From: Pyruvatibacter sp.
Lineage (GTDB): Bacteria > Pseudomonadota > Alphaproteobacteria > CGMCC-115125
DNA length: 64,000 nucleotides
NCBI RefSeq assembly: GCF_040219635.1
Contig: NZ_JAVJSC010000002.1
Coordinates: forward strand, 248,001-312,000
Direction: 5' to 3'
Every line of letters starts with the position of its first letter. The first letter of the stretch is position 1. The notes beneath the pieces were generated by a model, which made no database searches, was not told the DNA's origin, and was given only the letters and a program-made list of their open reading frames with translations. This document shows positions 1 through 9,959 of the stretch, one piece after another. The position numbers and the translations under genes are program-made.

Positions 1-638
1 TGATCAACGGCTGGGCCAATGGCCTGCCTGCCACATTGTTTGTGATTTTCGTCACCCATGTGCTGGCCGCACCAGCGTTAGTCGGCCCGCTGCTGTTTTT
101 GTATTTCGTGTCCGGCGTGGTCGCCATTCCCGGTTGGCTTTGGATCGCCCGCCGGTGGAACAAGCATCGCACCTGGGTTGCTTCCATGACACTGGCCTGC
201 GCCACGTTCGTTTGGGTGCCGTTTTTAGGCGCTGGTGACGTTACGGCTTTTGCCATCATCTGCATTCTGTCAGGCTTTGCCGTGGGCGCGGATCTGGTTT
301 TGCCAGCCGCAATTCAGGCGGATGTGGTGGACATTGATACCGCCCAGACCGGAGAACAGCGCACCGGGCTTTACTTTGCCTTGTGGAGCCTGGCCACAAA
401 GCTGTCGCTGGCGCTTGCAGCGGGTGTGGCGTTTCCGTTGCTTGCATTGGCCGGTTTCGACGCAACTGCCAACACGCCTAACACGAACCAAAGTTTATTC
501 GCCGTTTCAATGCTTTACGCGGGTCTGCCGGTGATCCTAAAGCTGCCCGCCCTCGTACTCATGTGGAGTTTTCCACTTGACCGGGATGCTCACAGGGAGC
601 TTCGGGCCCGCATCAACAGTGCGCCTGCCTCCCCATGA
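1..638 (+). CDS. GPH-family (MelB-like) MFS transporter, 3' part
   Basis: The reading frame is already open at the left edge (from base 3), so the 5' half lies outside the window; about 211 C-terminal residues are visible. The first visible residues (INGWANGLPATLF) match the conserved stretch of glycoside-pentoside-hexuronide:cation symporters, followed by five or six hydrophobic segments. The likely role is inner-membrane secondary transport; the substrate cannot be read from sequence. In other proteobacteria such transporters sit with DUF3833, SDR and ChrR-type genes in fatty-acid-modification islands, and those same three families follow here, so it probably belongs to that island. A TTG at 36 is an internal codon and not a credible start. 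Confidence 0.8.
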   Translation, partial: INGWANGLPATLFVIFVTHVLAAPALVGPLLFLYFVSGVVAIPGWLWIARRWNKHRTWVASMTLACATFVWVPFLGAGDVTAFAIICILSGFAVGADLVLPAAIQADVVDIDTAQTGEQRTGLYFALWSLATKLSLALAAGVAFPLLALAGFDATANTPNTNQSLFAVSMLYAGLPVILKLPALVLMWSFPLDRDAHRELRARINSAPASP

Positions 639-647
639 ACCAAATGA

Positions 648-661
648 GGGGCCGCGGCCCC
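648..661. repeat. Perfect 14-nt GC palindrome
   Basis: GGGGCCGCGGCCCC lies between the transporter stop and the DUF3833 start. It is a perfect palindrome with no loop and no T-run, so it is not a classical terminator. Function unknown. Confidence 0.4.
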
Positions 662-686
662 ACAATGGACAAGAGCAGGCAAAGCA

Positions 687-1190
687 ATGGGCGAAAAACT
701 GAAACCTGAGCACCTGAACAGGTTCGGCGCGGAAGAAAATCCCGAACTGCGCCTTGAAGAGTTTTTTGACGGGGCGCTGGAAGCTGAAGGTGAGTTCCGC
801 GATCCGTTTGGCCGCGTGCGGCGCAGATTTAGCGCTACCGTGACCGGCACCCGCAGTGGCGCTGAGATACGTGTCCACGAAAAGTTTCAGTATGACGATG
901 GCGAGACCGACGAGCGCGAATGGCTGATTGAAGCGCTGGGCAACGGTCGCTACCGCGGCAAGGCCAGTGATGTTGTCGGCGTTGCTGAAGGGCGCGTTGA
1001 AGGCCGCCGTATGCGCTGGTCATATCCCATCGACCTTCCTATTGGTGGTCGCGCATGGCGGCTGAAGTTTGATGATATCTTTGAGATGCACCACCCCGAT
1101 GAACTGATCAACACAGCCAATGTATCGAAGTTTGGGTTGCCGGTGGGAAGTGTCTATCAGCGCATCGCGCGGTGTAAGACTACAAAATAG
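687..1190 (+). CDS. DUF3833 family protein
   Basis: This 167-residue protein fits the DUF3833 family: an early F.G..EAEGEFRDPFG segment, a central EKFQYDDGE motif, YRGKASDVVGVAEG, and a terminal KFGLPVGSVYQR. Family members are often lipoproteins, but this copy shows no signal peptide or lipobox, which suggests a cytoplasmic protein or a shifted start. No biochemical activity is established for the family. It follows the transporter by 48 bases on the same strand and converges on the SDR gene, as in islands linked to lipid modification. Family call is good; function is open. Confidence 0.75.
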   Translation: MGEKLKPEHLNRFGAEENPELRLEEFFDGALEAEGEFRDPFGRVRRRFSATVTGTRSGAEIRVHEKFQYDDGETDEREWLIEALGNGRYRGKASDVVGVAEGRVEGRRMRWSYPIDLPIGGRAWRLKFDDIFEMHHPDELINTANVSKFGLPVGSVYQRIARCKTTK

Positions 1191-1208
1191 TTTTTAATCC
1201 CCGCACGC

Positions 1209-2012
1209 TTAATCCAGCGGCGTGCTGTCTGCCCTGTTCCACCCGGTTGCGCGCCTCACCAGCGCCAGACGCCAGCGTGCGGGCAAAAAATCAAGCGCCT
1301 TGAGAACATAGGTAAACCGACGCGGGAATGTGATTTCAAAGCCCCGCGATTTGAGCCCGGTAACAATACGATCAGCCGCGTCCGGCGACGACATCAAGGC
1401 CGGCATAGGGAACGGATTGTGCTTTGTGGCAGGCGTGTCAATAAAGCCCGGATTGACCACCTGCACCAGAATGCCGATGGGATCGAGTTCGATGCGCAGC
1501 GTTTCAGCCAGATTGATAAGAGCCGCCTTGCTTGCTCCGTAGGCAGAACTTGTCGGCAGACCGCCATACCCCGTGACAGAAGCAACAAGCGCTATCTGCC
1601 CTCGCCCACGTGCCTTCATGGCTGCTATGGCCGGTTCCAGGCAGTTGGCCACACCGGTCAGGTTGACGGCAAAGGTAGTCTCGAATGCATCTGCCTTGAA
1701 GTCGCGCGCATCAATCGGCAGATACACGCCGGCATTCAGCACACACAGCGCTATCGGCCCCTCATTGCGCTCTATATCAAGAGCAACGCGCGTCATCCCC
1801 GTGTGGTCGGTCACGTCGCCTTCACAGGCGATGATTTTGCCTGCAAGTCCGTTAGCTTCCGTCGCAAGCGCGTCAAGCTCCTCACGTCGACGCGCAGTTG
1901 CGGCGACGGTCCACCCGTCGCGCGCCAAACGCAGTGCGACATCACGGCCAATGCCGGAGCTTGCGCCTGTGACCCAGGCAACGCCGGTTTCAGGATTGGA
2001 AAAATTAGCCAT
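1209..2012 (-). CDS. SDR family NAD(P)-dependent oxidoreductase
   Basis: A 267-residue classical short-chain dehydrogenase. The cofactor motif TGASSGIG is at about residues 15-22, NAG at 93-95, and the catalytic set is Ser145, Tyr158 and Lys162 (YGASK). It should catalyse reversible carbonyl/alcohol oxidoreduction with NAD(P); the substrate is unknown. A hydrophobic, basic C-terminal tail (residues 235-262) could associate with membrane. It starts 8 bases downstream of the ChrR-like gene stop, so the two are almost certainly co-transcribed. SDRs of this type accompany cfa, DUF1365 and chrR genes in photo-oxidative-stress regulons of related bacteria; that link is inferred from neighbours. Confidence 0.85.
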   Translation of the reverse strand: MANFSNPETGVAWVTGASSGIGRDVALRLARDGWTVAATARRREELDALATEANGLAGKIIACEGDVTDHTGMTRVALDIERNEGPIALCVLNAGVYLPIDARDFKADAFETTFAVNLTGVANCLEPAIAAMKARGRGQIALVASVTGYGGLPTSSAYGASKAALINLAETLRIELDPIGILVQVVNPGFIDTPATKHNPFPMPALMSSPDAADRIVTGLKSRGFEITFPRRFTYVLKALDFLPARWRLALVRRATGWNRADSTPLD

Positions 2013-2020
2013 GTCTCAGC

Positions 2021-2740
2021 CTACATGAAGGACTGCAAAAACCGTCCAATTCGTCCTGTCAGGCGCATGGGCGCTTCGTTGACAGCAAAGCAGATGCACG
2101 TTGCGCCTGGCTCTGCAACCGGCTGATGGTCCACTGCGTGGTCGGCAATCTCAACATCGCCGGGCCTGAAAAGCCCGGCCTCATCACGATAGGCACCATG
2201 GAGAACCAAAGTCGCCTCCATACCGTCATGGGTGTGCTGGGGTACAGCCTTGCCAGGCTCGATGCGCAAAAGGCGGGCGATAATGCCGTCGTCTTCGAGG
2301 TCTCTCAGACGGTACTCATACGCACCAAAGCCACGCCACTTCCATGGCAGACCGGCAAGCGGACCGTGTATGTGACGAGCTATGCTTTCCGGCAACGCAT
2401 TCCCTGCGAGGGCTGGTGCAGGAGCTAAGATTTTTTCATCGCCAACACGCTCAACGCGTGACAACAGGTCACCCGCTGTCAGAGCTTTGTTCAGTGCCGC
2501 AGGCTCTGCGTGCTCAAGGCACCAACCACCCACGCTCTCGATCCGCTGCACCGTCGGGCGCATCCCCGGATTTAACTCCAGATATGCCTCGGCAAGCGTT
2601 GCTGCCGCGCGTGGAAGCTGACCAAGCCCATACTGCGTCACCAGCCATTCAGCCGTTGGAACAGCCTCTTTGCCGCCTGTATCAGTGCCATGGGGAATAT
2701 CGGAAAAAACCTCAGACATCGTGGTTCGAAACTCACTCAA
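2021..2740 (-). CDS. ChrR-like cupin protein lacking the zinc ligands
   Basis: This 239-residue protein aligns with ChrR, the anti-sigma factor of RpoE in singlet-oxygen responses. The C-terminal cupin is intact: His169, His171 and Glu175 (HTHDGME) and His205, followed by the ChrR-like AEPGATCICFAVNEAPMRLTGR stretch in shortened form. The N-terminal anti-sigma domain keeps the fold-like spacing, but the HxxxCxxC zinc motif reads Tyr53, Asn57 and Met60. No sigma-factor gene lies beside it, whereas rpoE is normally immediately upstream. It is transcribed before the SDR. It may be a metal-sensing cupin that no longer binds zinc as an anti-sigma factor. A second ATG lies 7 codons in. Confidence 0.75.
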   Translation of the reverse strand: MSEFRTTMSEVFSDIPHGTDTGGKEAVPTAEWLVTQYGLGQLPRAAATLAEAYLELNPGMRPTVQRIESVGGWCLEHAEPAALNKALTAGDLLSRVERVGDEKILAPAPALAGNALPESIARHIHGPLAGLPWKWRGFGAYEYRLRDLEDDGIIARLLRIEPGKAVPQHTHDGMEATLVLHGAYRDEAGLFRPGDVEIADHAVDHQPVAEPGATCICFAVNEAPMRLTGRIGRFLQSFM

Positions 2741-3023
2741 TCAAGATACCCCGGCAAAAGCAGCCGCGGCTGGATAAGATGCCTGACAGCAAATGGTGCA
2801 AGGCGCTAATTCAGTAACAGATACGGGGGCATAGCGTTTATGGATCACTGTGATTGCAGCGTCGGCCACAAAGCCAGCTTTTTCGGCATTGATCCCGCCT
2901 CACGCCTTGCGTCCCGCCCTGCCCATCCTTATTTTCCGCCCGTAAGCAGGGCTGACCGCTAATGTACGTGTGAGGCATGTGGAACCGAACGACCCCAGAT
3001 ACAAAAAACGAGGAATGGGCTCC

Positions 3024-4049
3024 ATGACCGCACGCACCGCCCCGAAAAAGATCAAAAACGGCATTGTTGATGCTATCGGCAACACGCCGCTGATCCGCCT
3101 CAAGAAAGCGTCCGAAGAAACCGGCTGCGAGATTTTGGGCAAGGCCGAGTTCATGAATCCGGGACAGTCGGTAAAGGATCGCGCCGCGTTGTTCATTATC
3201 GAGGATGCCATCCGCTCTGGCCGCCTCCAGCCCGGCGGCACCATTGTGGAAGGCACCGCAGGCAACACCGGCATTGGCCTTGCGCTGGTCGGCAACGCTC
3301 TTGGCTTCAAGACCGTGATCGTCATTCCTGAAACCCAGACCCAGGAAAAAAAGGACATGCTGCGGCTGGCCGGTGCACGGCTGATTGAAGTGCCGGCCGT
3401 GCCTTACAAAGACCCCAACAACTACGTCAAATATTCAGGCCGCCTCGCTGAGGAGCTGGCCGCAAAGGAACCCAATGGCGCCATCTGGGCCAACCAGTTT
3501 GACAATGTGGCAAACCGGCAGGGCCATATTGAAACCACCGCGCCCGAAATATGGGAACAGACCGACGGCAAGGTGGAGGGCTTTATCTGCGCCGTTGGCA
3601 CGGGTGGCACACTGGCAGGTGTTGCAGCGGGTCTGCGCGAAAACAACAAAGACATTGTCATTGGCATCGCCGACCCGATGGGTGCTGCTCTTTACAACTA
3701 CTATGCTCATGGCGAGTTGAAAGCCGAAGGTACATCCATCACCGAAGGCATTGGTCAGGGCCGCATAACCGCCAATCTTGAAGGCCTGACAGTTGATGAG
3801 CCCTTCCAGATATCCGACGAGGAAGCCCTGCCGGTGGCGTTTGATCTGCTGGAACACGAAGGCCTGTGCATGGGCTCGTCGAGCGGCGTGAACGTGGCAG
3901 GTGCTATCCGCCTGGCCAAAAAAATGGGGCCGGGGCACACCATCGTGACCATTCTGTGCGACTTCGGCACGCGCTATCAGTCAAAAATGTTCAATCCGGC
4001 GTTCCTGAAACAGCAGGGCCTGCCGGTTCCTGGCTGGCTCGATACGTGA
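3024..4049 (+). CDS. cysK: Cysteine synthase (O-acetylserine sulfhydrylase)
   Basis: PLP enzyme that joins O-acetylserine and sulfide to make cysteine. With the preferred start it has 341 residues. The PLP lysine is Lys51 in PGQSVKDR, the phosphate/substrate loop GTAGNTG is at about 78-84, and the glycine loop GTGGT is near 190. The ATG at 3024 is chosen because CGAGGA ends 9 bases upstream; an in-frame ATG at 2970 would add 18 residues (KKRGMGS...) without family support. The sulfurtransferase gene begins inside its stop codon, so the two are probably one operon for sulfur handling. The distinction from cystathionine beta-synthase is by overall likeness only. Confidence 0.9.
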   Translation: MTARTAPKKIKNGIVDAIGNTPLIRLKKASEETGCEILGKAEFMNPGQSVKDRAALFIIEDAIRSGRLQPGGTIVEGTAGNTGIGLALVGNALGFKTVIVIPETQTQEKKDMLRLAGARLIEVPAVPYKDPNNYVKYSGRLAEELAAKEPNGAIWANQFDNVANRQGHIETTAPEIWEQTDGKVEGFICAVGTGGTLAGVAAGLRENNKDIVIGIADPMGAALYNYYAHGELKAEGTSITEGIGQGRITANLEGLTVDEPFQISDEEALPVAFDLLEHEGLCMGSSSGVNVAGAIRLAKKMGPGHTIVTILCDFGTRYQSKMFNPAFLKQQGLPVPGWLDT

Positions 4050-4903
4050 CAGACCACGAGGAGCAGACCGTCACGGTGACAGCCGAATGGCTTATTGAGC
4101 ATTCCGCTGACGCAAACATCATCGTTCTGGATGCATCGTGGCACATGCCTGGCAGTGGACGCGATGCGGCGACAGAGTTCGCTCGTGGCCACAGTCCCGA
4201 TGCGCGCTTCTTTGACATTGATACCATCAATGACGCCGGCACAGACCTTCCGCACATGCTGCCTGAGGCTGATGATTTTGCGCGCATGATGTCAGAGCTG
4301 GGTGTTTCATCCCAAAGTCAGGTCATTGTCTATGACACGGTCGGCATTTTTAGCGCGCCAAGAGCATGGTGGATGTTTCGCGCCATGGGGCACAACAAGG
4401 TTGCCGTCCTTGACGGTGGATTGCCTGCGTGGCGAGCGCACAACGGCCATGTGACAGACGCACGCACACCCCTTCAGCCTGCCCGCTTTAACGCCCAAAA
4501 GAACACCACCCTCATCGCCTCGCTTGAGGCCGTTCGCACTGCCGGTACAACCGGTATAGCTGTGCTGGATGCCCGCCCGGCGGCCCGCTTCAAAGGGGTG
4601 GCCCCCGAGCCTCGCCCCGGCCTTGCGTCCGGTCACATGCCCGGCGCGCGCAACATTCCGTTTGCCGAAGTTCTGACCGCAACAGGCATGTTAAAACCAA
4701 AAGCTGAGCTGGAAGCGATTTTTGGCAATGTTGCGACTCTCACTCCGGAAAAGCCGGTCATCACCACATGCGGTTCAGGCGTGACAGCCGCCATCCTCTC
4801 GCTCGCGCTGGCGCGCATCGGACATCCCGATACAGCGCTTTATGATGGTTCATGGGCGCAATGGGGTTCGCGTGCAGATTGCCCTGTAGAGATCAGTCAC
4901 TGA
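4046..4903 (+). CDS. sseA: 3-mercaptopyruvate/thiosulfate sulfurtransferase
   Basis: Two-rhodanese-domain protein of 285 residues. The catalytic cysteine sits in CGSGVTA near the C-terminus, the signature of mercaptopyruvate sulfurtransferases (thiosulfate enzymes have CRxGxR). The N-terminal inactive rhodanese domain contains VLDASW and SAPRAWWMFR. It should move sulfur from 3-mercaptopyruvate to thiol acceptors or cyanide. The GTG at 4046 overlaps the cysK stop by four bases (GTGA). A second GTG at 4076 follows GAGGAG at 4058-4063 and would give 275 residues beginning VTAEWL; both starts are plausible. Confidence 0.88.
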   Translation: MTDHEEQTVTVTAEWLIEHSADANIIVLDASWHMPGSGRDAATEFARGHSPDARFFDIDTINDAGTDLPHMLPEADDFARMMSELGVSSQSQVIVYDTVGIFSAPRAWWMFRAMGHNKVAVLDGGLPAWRAHNGHVTDARTPLQPARFNAQKNTTLIASLEAVRTAGTTGIAVLDARPAARFKGVAPEPRPGLASGHMPGARNIPFAEVLTATGMLKPKAELEAIFGNVATLTPEKPVITTCGSGVTAAILSLALARIGHPDTALYDGSWAQWGSRADCPVEISH

Positions 4904-4938
4904 CACCAACATACCGGAGACGGCAGACCGGACACCGC

Positions 4939-5454
4939 ATGGGCAAGATACATACAACCACAGTTACCTTTCTTGAGATGACATCCGCGCCGGGCAAGCG
5001 GATACCCGCCCCTGCCCGAACGCTGGCACTCATGCGGGCTGTCTCACCAACCCTCCACTTTTACCGTTATCTTTATGACGTGGTAGGGCGCGATTACCTG
5101 TGGGTCTCGCGAAAGCGCCTGAGTGACGCGGACCTGCACGGCATCATCTGCAATGAGCAGGTCGAGATTTATGTTCTGTATGTGGACGGCGTGCCCGCAG
5201 GCTTTGCAGAACTTGACTTCCGCACCGCCGGTGAAGCCGAGCTTTCATATATGGGGCTGGTGCCTGGTTTTGTGGGAATGGGACTAGGCCAATATCTTCT
5301 GGCTCAGGCGACAGCCATTGCCTGGGCTCACCCGATAAAGCGCTTCAAAGTGCAGACCTGCACTCTGGATCATTCTCGCGCGCTTGGCCTGTATCAGCGC
5401 ATGGGGTTTGTTCCCTACGCGCAGACGCAGGCTGAAATTGAGGAAATCGATTGA
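4939..5454 (+). CDS. GNAT family N-acetyltransferase
   Basis: 171 residues with a GNAT fold: the beta4/alpha3 acetyl-CoA segment reads LVPGFVGMGLGQYLL (Q/RxxGxG/A type), followed by VQTCTLDHSRALGLYQRMGF, the usual last-helix motif. The acceptor is unknown. The start is placed at the ATG giving MGKIHTTTV, 35 bases after sseA; a longer frame would run back inside sseA. It is the last gene of the cysK-sseA strand and may be co-transcribed with them. Confidence 0.8.
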   Translation: MGKIHTTTVTFLEMTSAPGKRIPAPARTLALMRAVSPTLHFYRYLYDVVGRDYLWVSRKRLSDADLHGIICNEQVEIYVLYVDGVPAGFAELDFRTAGEAELSYMGLVPGFVGMGLGQYLLAQATAIAWAHPIKRFKVQTCTLDHSRALGLYQRMGFVPYAQTQAEIEEID

Positions 5455-5466
5455 GATTGTGCCGTT

Positions 5467-5481
5467 GGGGGGGGGCGGGGG
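5467..5481. repeat. G9-C-G5 homopolymeric tract
   Basis: Nine G, one C and five G between the convergent GNAT and aapP stops. It is intergenic, so slippage would not alter a protein. No hairpin or T-run accompanies it. Confidence 0.5.
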
Positions 5482-5490
5482 CGCTCGTCG

Positions 5491-6286
<796 letters not shown>

Positions 6287-6294
<8 letters not shown>

Positions 6295-7435
6295 TGCGGT
6301 GTCCTGTATCAAGGCGGCGTTCCATGTAGCGAGAGTATTGCGACATGCCGGAGCAGATAACGAAGTAAACGAAGGCGGCAAACACATAGCCGGTAACAGC
6401 CGTTTGCGGTGTGGACCATTCAGGATCCGTAAAATTGAGCTGGATAATGCCGAGCAAATCAAACAGACCGATAATCAACACCAGCGTTGTATCCTTGAAC
6501 AACGCAATGAAGTTGTTGACGATCGACGGGATCACCGTCTTCAGCGCCTGCGGCAGGATGATGAATACCATCATCTTCCAGTAGCTCAGCCCCAGTGCCT
6601 GAGCGCCTTCGTACTGCCCGCGCGGAATGGCCTGTAACCCGCCACGCACAACCTCTGCCATATAGGCCGAGGAGAACAGCGCCACGGCCACAAGGCAGCG
6701 CAGCAGCTTGTCGAAGGTTACGCCTTCGGGGAGGAACAGCGGAAGCATGACGCTGGCCATGAACAGCACAGTGATAAGCGGCACACCACGCCACACTTCA
6801 ATAAAGCCGATGCACAGCATACGGATGATAGGCAGTTCAGAACGCCGCCCCAGTGCCAGCAAAATACCAAGCGGGAGGGACGCCACAATGCCGGTTATCG
6901 CAACCACGAGCGTCACCAGCATCCCGCCCCACAAGGAGGTTTCCACTTCAGGCAGGCCGAACGTGCCGCCGGTGAGCAGAACAAACGCAATCACCGGATA
7001 GGGAATAAGCAGAAAAACAGCATTCCAGAACTTGTACGGCACCGACGAAATCAGCATCGGGATCAGCGCCGCAACACCGATGAAAAACGTCCAGTCCACC
7101 CGCCAGCGTTCTTCCAGTGGATAACGTCCGTAAATGAACTGCCCCATCTTGGCATCAATGAATGGCCAGCACGCCCCTGCACCGTCACGCATACACGCTT
7201 CGCGCCCGTCACCACTCCAGGTGGCGCTGAAAAATGCCCAGTCAAGAACAGGCGGCACGGTGATGTAAACGAGGTAAGCGCCCAGCAGCGTCAACAGCGT
7301 GTTGCTGGCAGATGAAAACAGGTTTTCGCGCATCCAGGCCAAAACGCCTGTGGTGCGGCGCGGCGGCGGCAGAACGGGCGCATGTTCCGTACGGACGAAA
7401 GCGGCTTGGGGCGAAATGCGTTGTGCGTCTGACAT
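6287..7435 (-). CDS. aapM: General L-amino acid ABC transporter permease AapM
   Basis: 382-residue inner-membrane permease. The EAA-like loop reads GLQAIPRGQYEGAQALGLSYWKMM, shortened here, followed by FIILPQALKTVIPS, characteristic of His/Glu/Gln/Arg-type permeases. The N-terminal third has a large non-membrane insertion (around residues 65-115), as in AapM/BztC of Rhizobium and Rhodobacter. It pairs with AapQ to form the channel. It begins three bases after aapQ ends and overlaps aapP by eight bases. Confidence 0.92.
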
Positions 7436-7438
7436 GGC

Positions 7439-8623
7439 CTAGCGCTCCACCAGCGCAATGCGCGCGTTGTACCAGTTCATCACCATGCTGGTGAGAATGG
7501 AGAGCGTCAGATAGACCGACATTGTGAGGAACAATATCTCAACCGCCTGCCCCGTCTGATTGAGCACGGTGCCGGCAAAAACCGACACAAGATCAGGATA
7601 GGCAATGGCGACCGCCAGCGACGAGTTCTTGGTGAGGTTCAGGTACTGGCTTGTGAGCGGCGGAATGACCACGCGCATAGCCTGGGGAATAATCACCAGC
7701 CGCATGGTGGGGCCGGGCTTGATGCCCAGCGCGAACGCCGCTTCGGTCTGCCCTTTGCTGACCGACAAAATACCTGAGCGTACATTTTCGCCGATGAAGG
7801 CTGCCGTATAGATCGACAGGGCCAGCACCAGCGAAATGAACTCGGGGATCATTACCATGCCGCCACGAAAGTTGAAGCCCTGCAATGATGGATAATCGAA
7901 TGTCAAAGGGGCACCCATCAGCGCAAAGGCGAGAAGCGGCAGCACGACGATGAGCCCGATACTGCTCCACAAGACCGGGAACGGTTGACCGGTCTTGTCG
8001 CGGCGAACCCTGGCCCAGCGTGCCAACCCAATGGCACCCGCAATGCCAAGCGCCAGCACAATGAGCACTACGCCAAAACCATCCTCACCAACCGGGCGCG
8101 GCGAATAGATGCCACGATTGTTGACGAAAAAACTGTCCATGAATGCCAGGCTTTCGCGTGGCCCCGGCACCGAGCGCAACACGGCAAAATACCAGAAGAA
8201 AATATGCAGCAGCAGCGGAATGTTCCGCATGGTCTCAACAAATACCAGGCATATCTGGCTCATCAGCCAGTTGCGCGACAATGAGCCGATGCCGACCAGA
8301 AACCCAAGTATCGTGGCCAGCACAATGCCGATGCCCGCCACGACCAGCGTGTTGACCAGCCCTACCAGAAACGCCCGGCCATAAGTGGATTCTTCCGTGT
8401 ACGATACAAGCGTCTGGACAATGCCAAACCCGGCCGTCGTATCCAGAAAACCAAAACCGGAGGCAATATTGGCACGCTCAAGATTACTGACCGCATTGGT
8501 CCAGATTTCCGTGCCCGCCCACACGACGACGACCAGCGCAATCAACTGGTAAACAATGCCACGCACCCGTGGATCATTCACCAGTGAGGCTCTGGGCGGT
8601 GTGGCTGTATCAGGGCTGCTCAT
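7439..8623 (-). CDS. aapQ: General L-amino acid ABC transporter permease AapQ
   Basis: 394-residue permease with eight or so hydrophobic segments. The EAA loop is RSGILSVSKGQTEAAFALG followed by MRLVIIPQAMRVVIPPLTSQYLNL, split here only by description. The extended N-terminus and large central loop match AapQ/BztB and distinguish it from short polar amino-acid permeases. It forms a heterodimer with AapM. The gap to aapJ is 85 bases, large enough for the post-aapJ mRNA hairpin often seen in such operons, although I could not identify a clear one. Confidence 0.92.
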   Translation of the reverse strand: MSSPDTATPPRASLVNDPRVRGIVYQLIALVVVVWAGTEIWTNAVSNLERANIASGFGFLDTTAGFGIVQTLVSYTEESTYGRAFLVGLVNTLVVAGIGIVLATILGFLVGIGSLSRNWLMSQICLVFVETMRNIPLLLHIFFWYFAVLRSVPGPRESLAFMDSFFVNNRGIYSPRPVGEDGFGVVLIVLALGIAGAIGLARWARVRRDKTGQPFPVLWSSIGLIVVLPLLAFALMGAPLTFDYPSLQGFNFRGGMVMIPEFISLVLALSIYTAAFIGENVRSGILSVSKGQTEAAFALGIKPGPTMRLVIIPQAMRVVIPPLTSQYLNLTKNSSLAVAIAYPDLVSVFAGTVLNQTGQAVEILFLTMSVYLTLSILTSMVMNWYNARIALVER

Positions 8624-8708
8624 GCGGGTCCGGTATCAGGAAAGCGAAAACCCGCGCGTCATATGCAACGAGGCACACAACGCGCGGGCAAAACCTTGTC
8701 TAACGTGC

Positions 8709-9788
8709 TTAGCGAACCGGAATGGCGTATTGCAACCCGCCATCGGTATAAAGGGCGTTCTGACCACGGGGCAAACGCAGCGGGGTTTCCATGCCAAGGT
8801 TGCGTTCGAAACTCTCACCATAGTTGCCCACAGCCTTGATGATGTTGAACGCCCAGTCATTGCTGAGACCCAGCGCCTCGCCGAAGGCACCTTCGGTGCC
8901 CAGCAGCCTTTTGATTTCCGGGTTGTCGCTGGTTTTCATCTCTTCGACGTTGGCGGATGTCACGCCCAGTTCTTCAGCCGCCACCATCACGTTGAGCGAC
9001 CAGCGGACAATATCCAGCCACTGGTCATCACCCTGGCGCACGGCAGGACCAAGCGGTTCCTTTGAAATAGTCCGGTCGAGGATCACATGCTCGTCCGGGT
9101 CTGTCAGCTTCAGTCGTTGGGCGGCAAGGCCCGATACATCGGTGGTGTACACATCGCAGCGATTGGCATTGTAGGCCGCCACAACTTCGTCGGCCTTCTC
9201 GAAGGCCAGAACCTTGTATTCAAGATTGTTGGACCGGAAGAAGTCAGCGACATTCAACTCGGTGGTTGTGCCTGTATTGGTGCACAGAGTCACACCGTCA
9301 AGTTCAAGGGCATCCGTCACGCCAACTGACTTTCGCACCATCAGCCCCTGCCCGTCATAATAATTGACGCCGGCAAAGTTCACACCAAGCGACGTATCAC
9401 GATCAAGCGTCCAGGTCGTGTTGCGCGACAGCACATCAATCTCGCGCGACTGCAGAGCTGTAAATCGCTCCTTGGCCGAAAGCGGCGTAAACCGCACAGC
9501 CGATGCATCGCCAAAAATGGCCGCCGCAATACCGCGACACAGATCAACATCAAGGCCGGTCCACTCGCCGGTCGCGTCCGGGTTGGAAAAACCAGGCAGC
9601 CCCTGGCTCACGCCACACTGGACGTAGCCCTTGTCCTTGATGGCAGCAAGCGTCGCGCCGGCATCAGCAGGCTGGGCAGACGCGGTCGTGACAGCAACCA
9701 CCCCAAATGCAAGCCATCCGGCAAGTCCCATCAAGGCTGTCTTGTGCATCGGGTGCTGCGCGGCAATACAAAGGGCAGTGGCAATCAT
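8709..9788 (-). CDS. aapJ: General L-amino acid-binding periplasmic protein AapJ
   Basis: Solute-binding protein (SBP_bac_3 type), about 359 residues, with an N-terminal hydrophobic leader ending near ASAQPADA. The mature part has the typical VQCGVSQGLPGFS ligand strand and EWTGLDVDLCRGIAAA motif, and ends with a YGESFERNLG segment typical of AapJ/BztA. It captures a broad range of L-amino acids and delivers them to AapQMP. Start: the ATG at 9788 has GAGGA nine bases upstream; the TTG just before it is less likely, and an internal ATG at 9749 (MHKTALMG) is an alternative. Confidence 0.92.
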   Translation of the reverse strand: MIATALCIAAQHPMHKTALMGLAGWLAFGVVAVTTASAQPADAGATLAAIKDKGYVQCGVSQGLPGFSNPDATGEWTGLDVDLCRGIAAAIFGDASAVRFTPLSAKERFTALQSREIDVLSRNTTWTLDRDTSLGVNFAGVNYYDGQGLMVRKSVGVTDALELDGVTLCTNTGTTTELNVADFFRSNNLEYKVLAFEKADEVVAAYNANRCDVYTTDVSGLAAQRLKLTDPDEHVILDRTISKEPLGPAVRQGDDQWLDIVRWSLNVMVAAEELGVTSANVEEMKTSDNPEIKRLLGTEGAFGEALGLSNDWAFNIIKAVGNYGESFERNLGMETPLRLPRGQNALYTDGGLQYAIPVR

Positions 9789-9889
9789 CAATCATTTCCT
9801 CAAACACGGGTGAACGCGACCGTTGGATAGCGTGGCCGGGCAAAGCAGGTACTTTATGCACGGCGCATTCCAAGTGTACCATCCCTGCG

Positions 9890-9906
9890 GCCCCCGGCTA
9901 GGGGGC
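9890..9906. promoter_or_regulatory. Hairpin in the aapJ-metC divergent region
   Basis: GCCCCC, a five-base spacer (GGCTA) and GGGGGC form a 6-bp stem between the divergent aapJ and metC starts, 54 bases before metC. It could be a regulatory structure for either gene. No T-run follows, so a terminator is unlikely. Confidence 0.3.
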
Positions 9907-9959
9907 TTGCACATGCCAATATCCATAATTGACAGCTCCCCAAAAGGCAGGCCCCGCGC

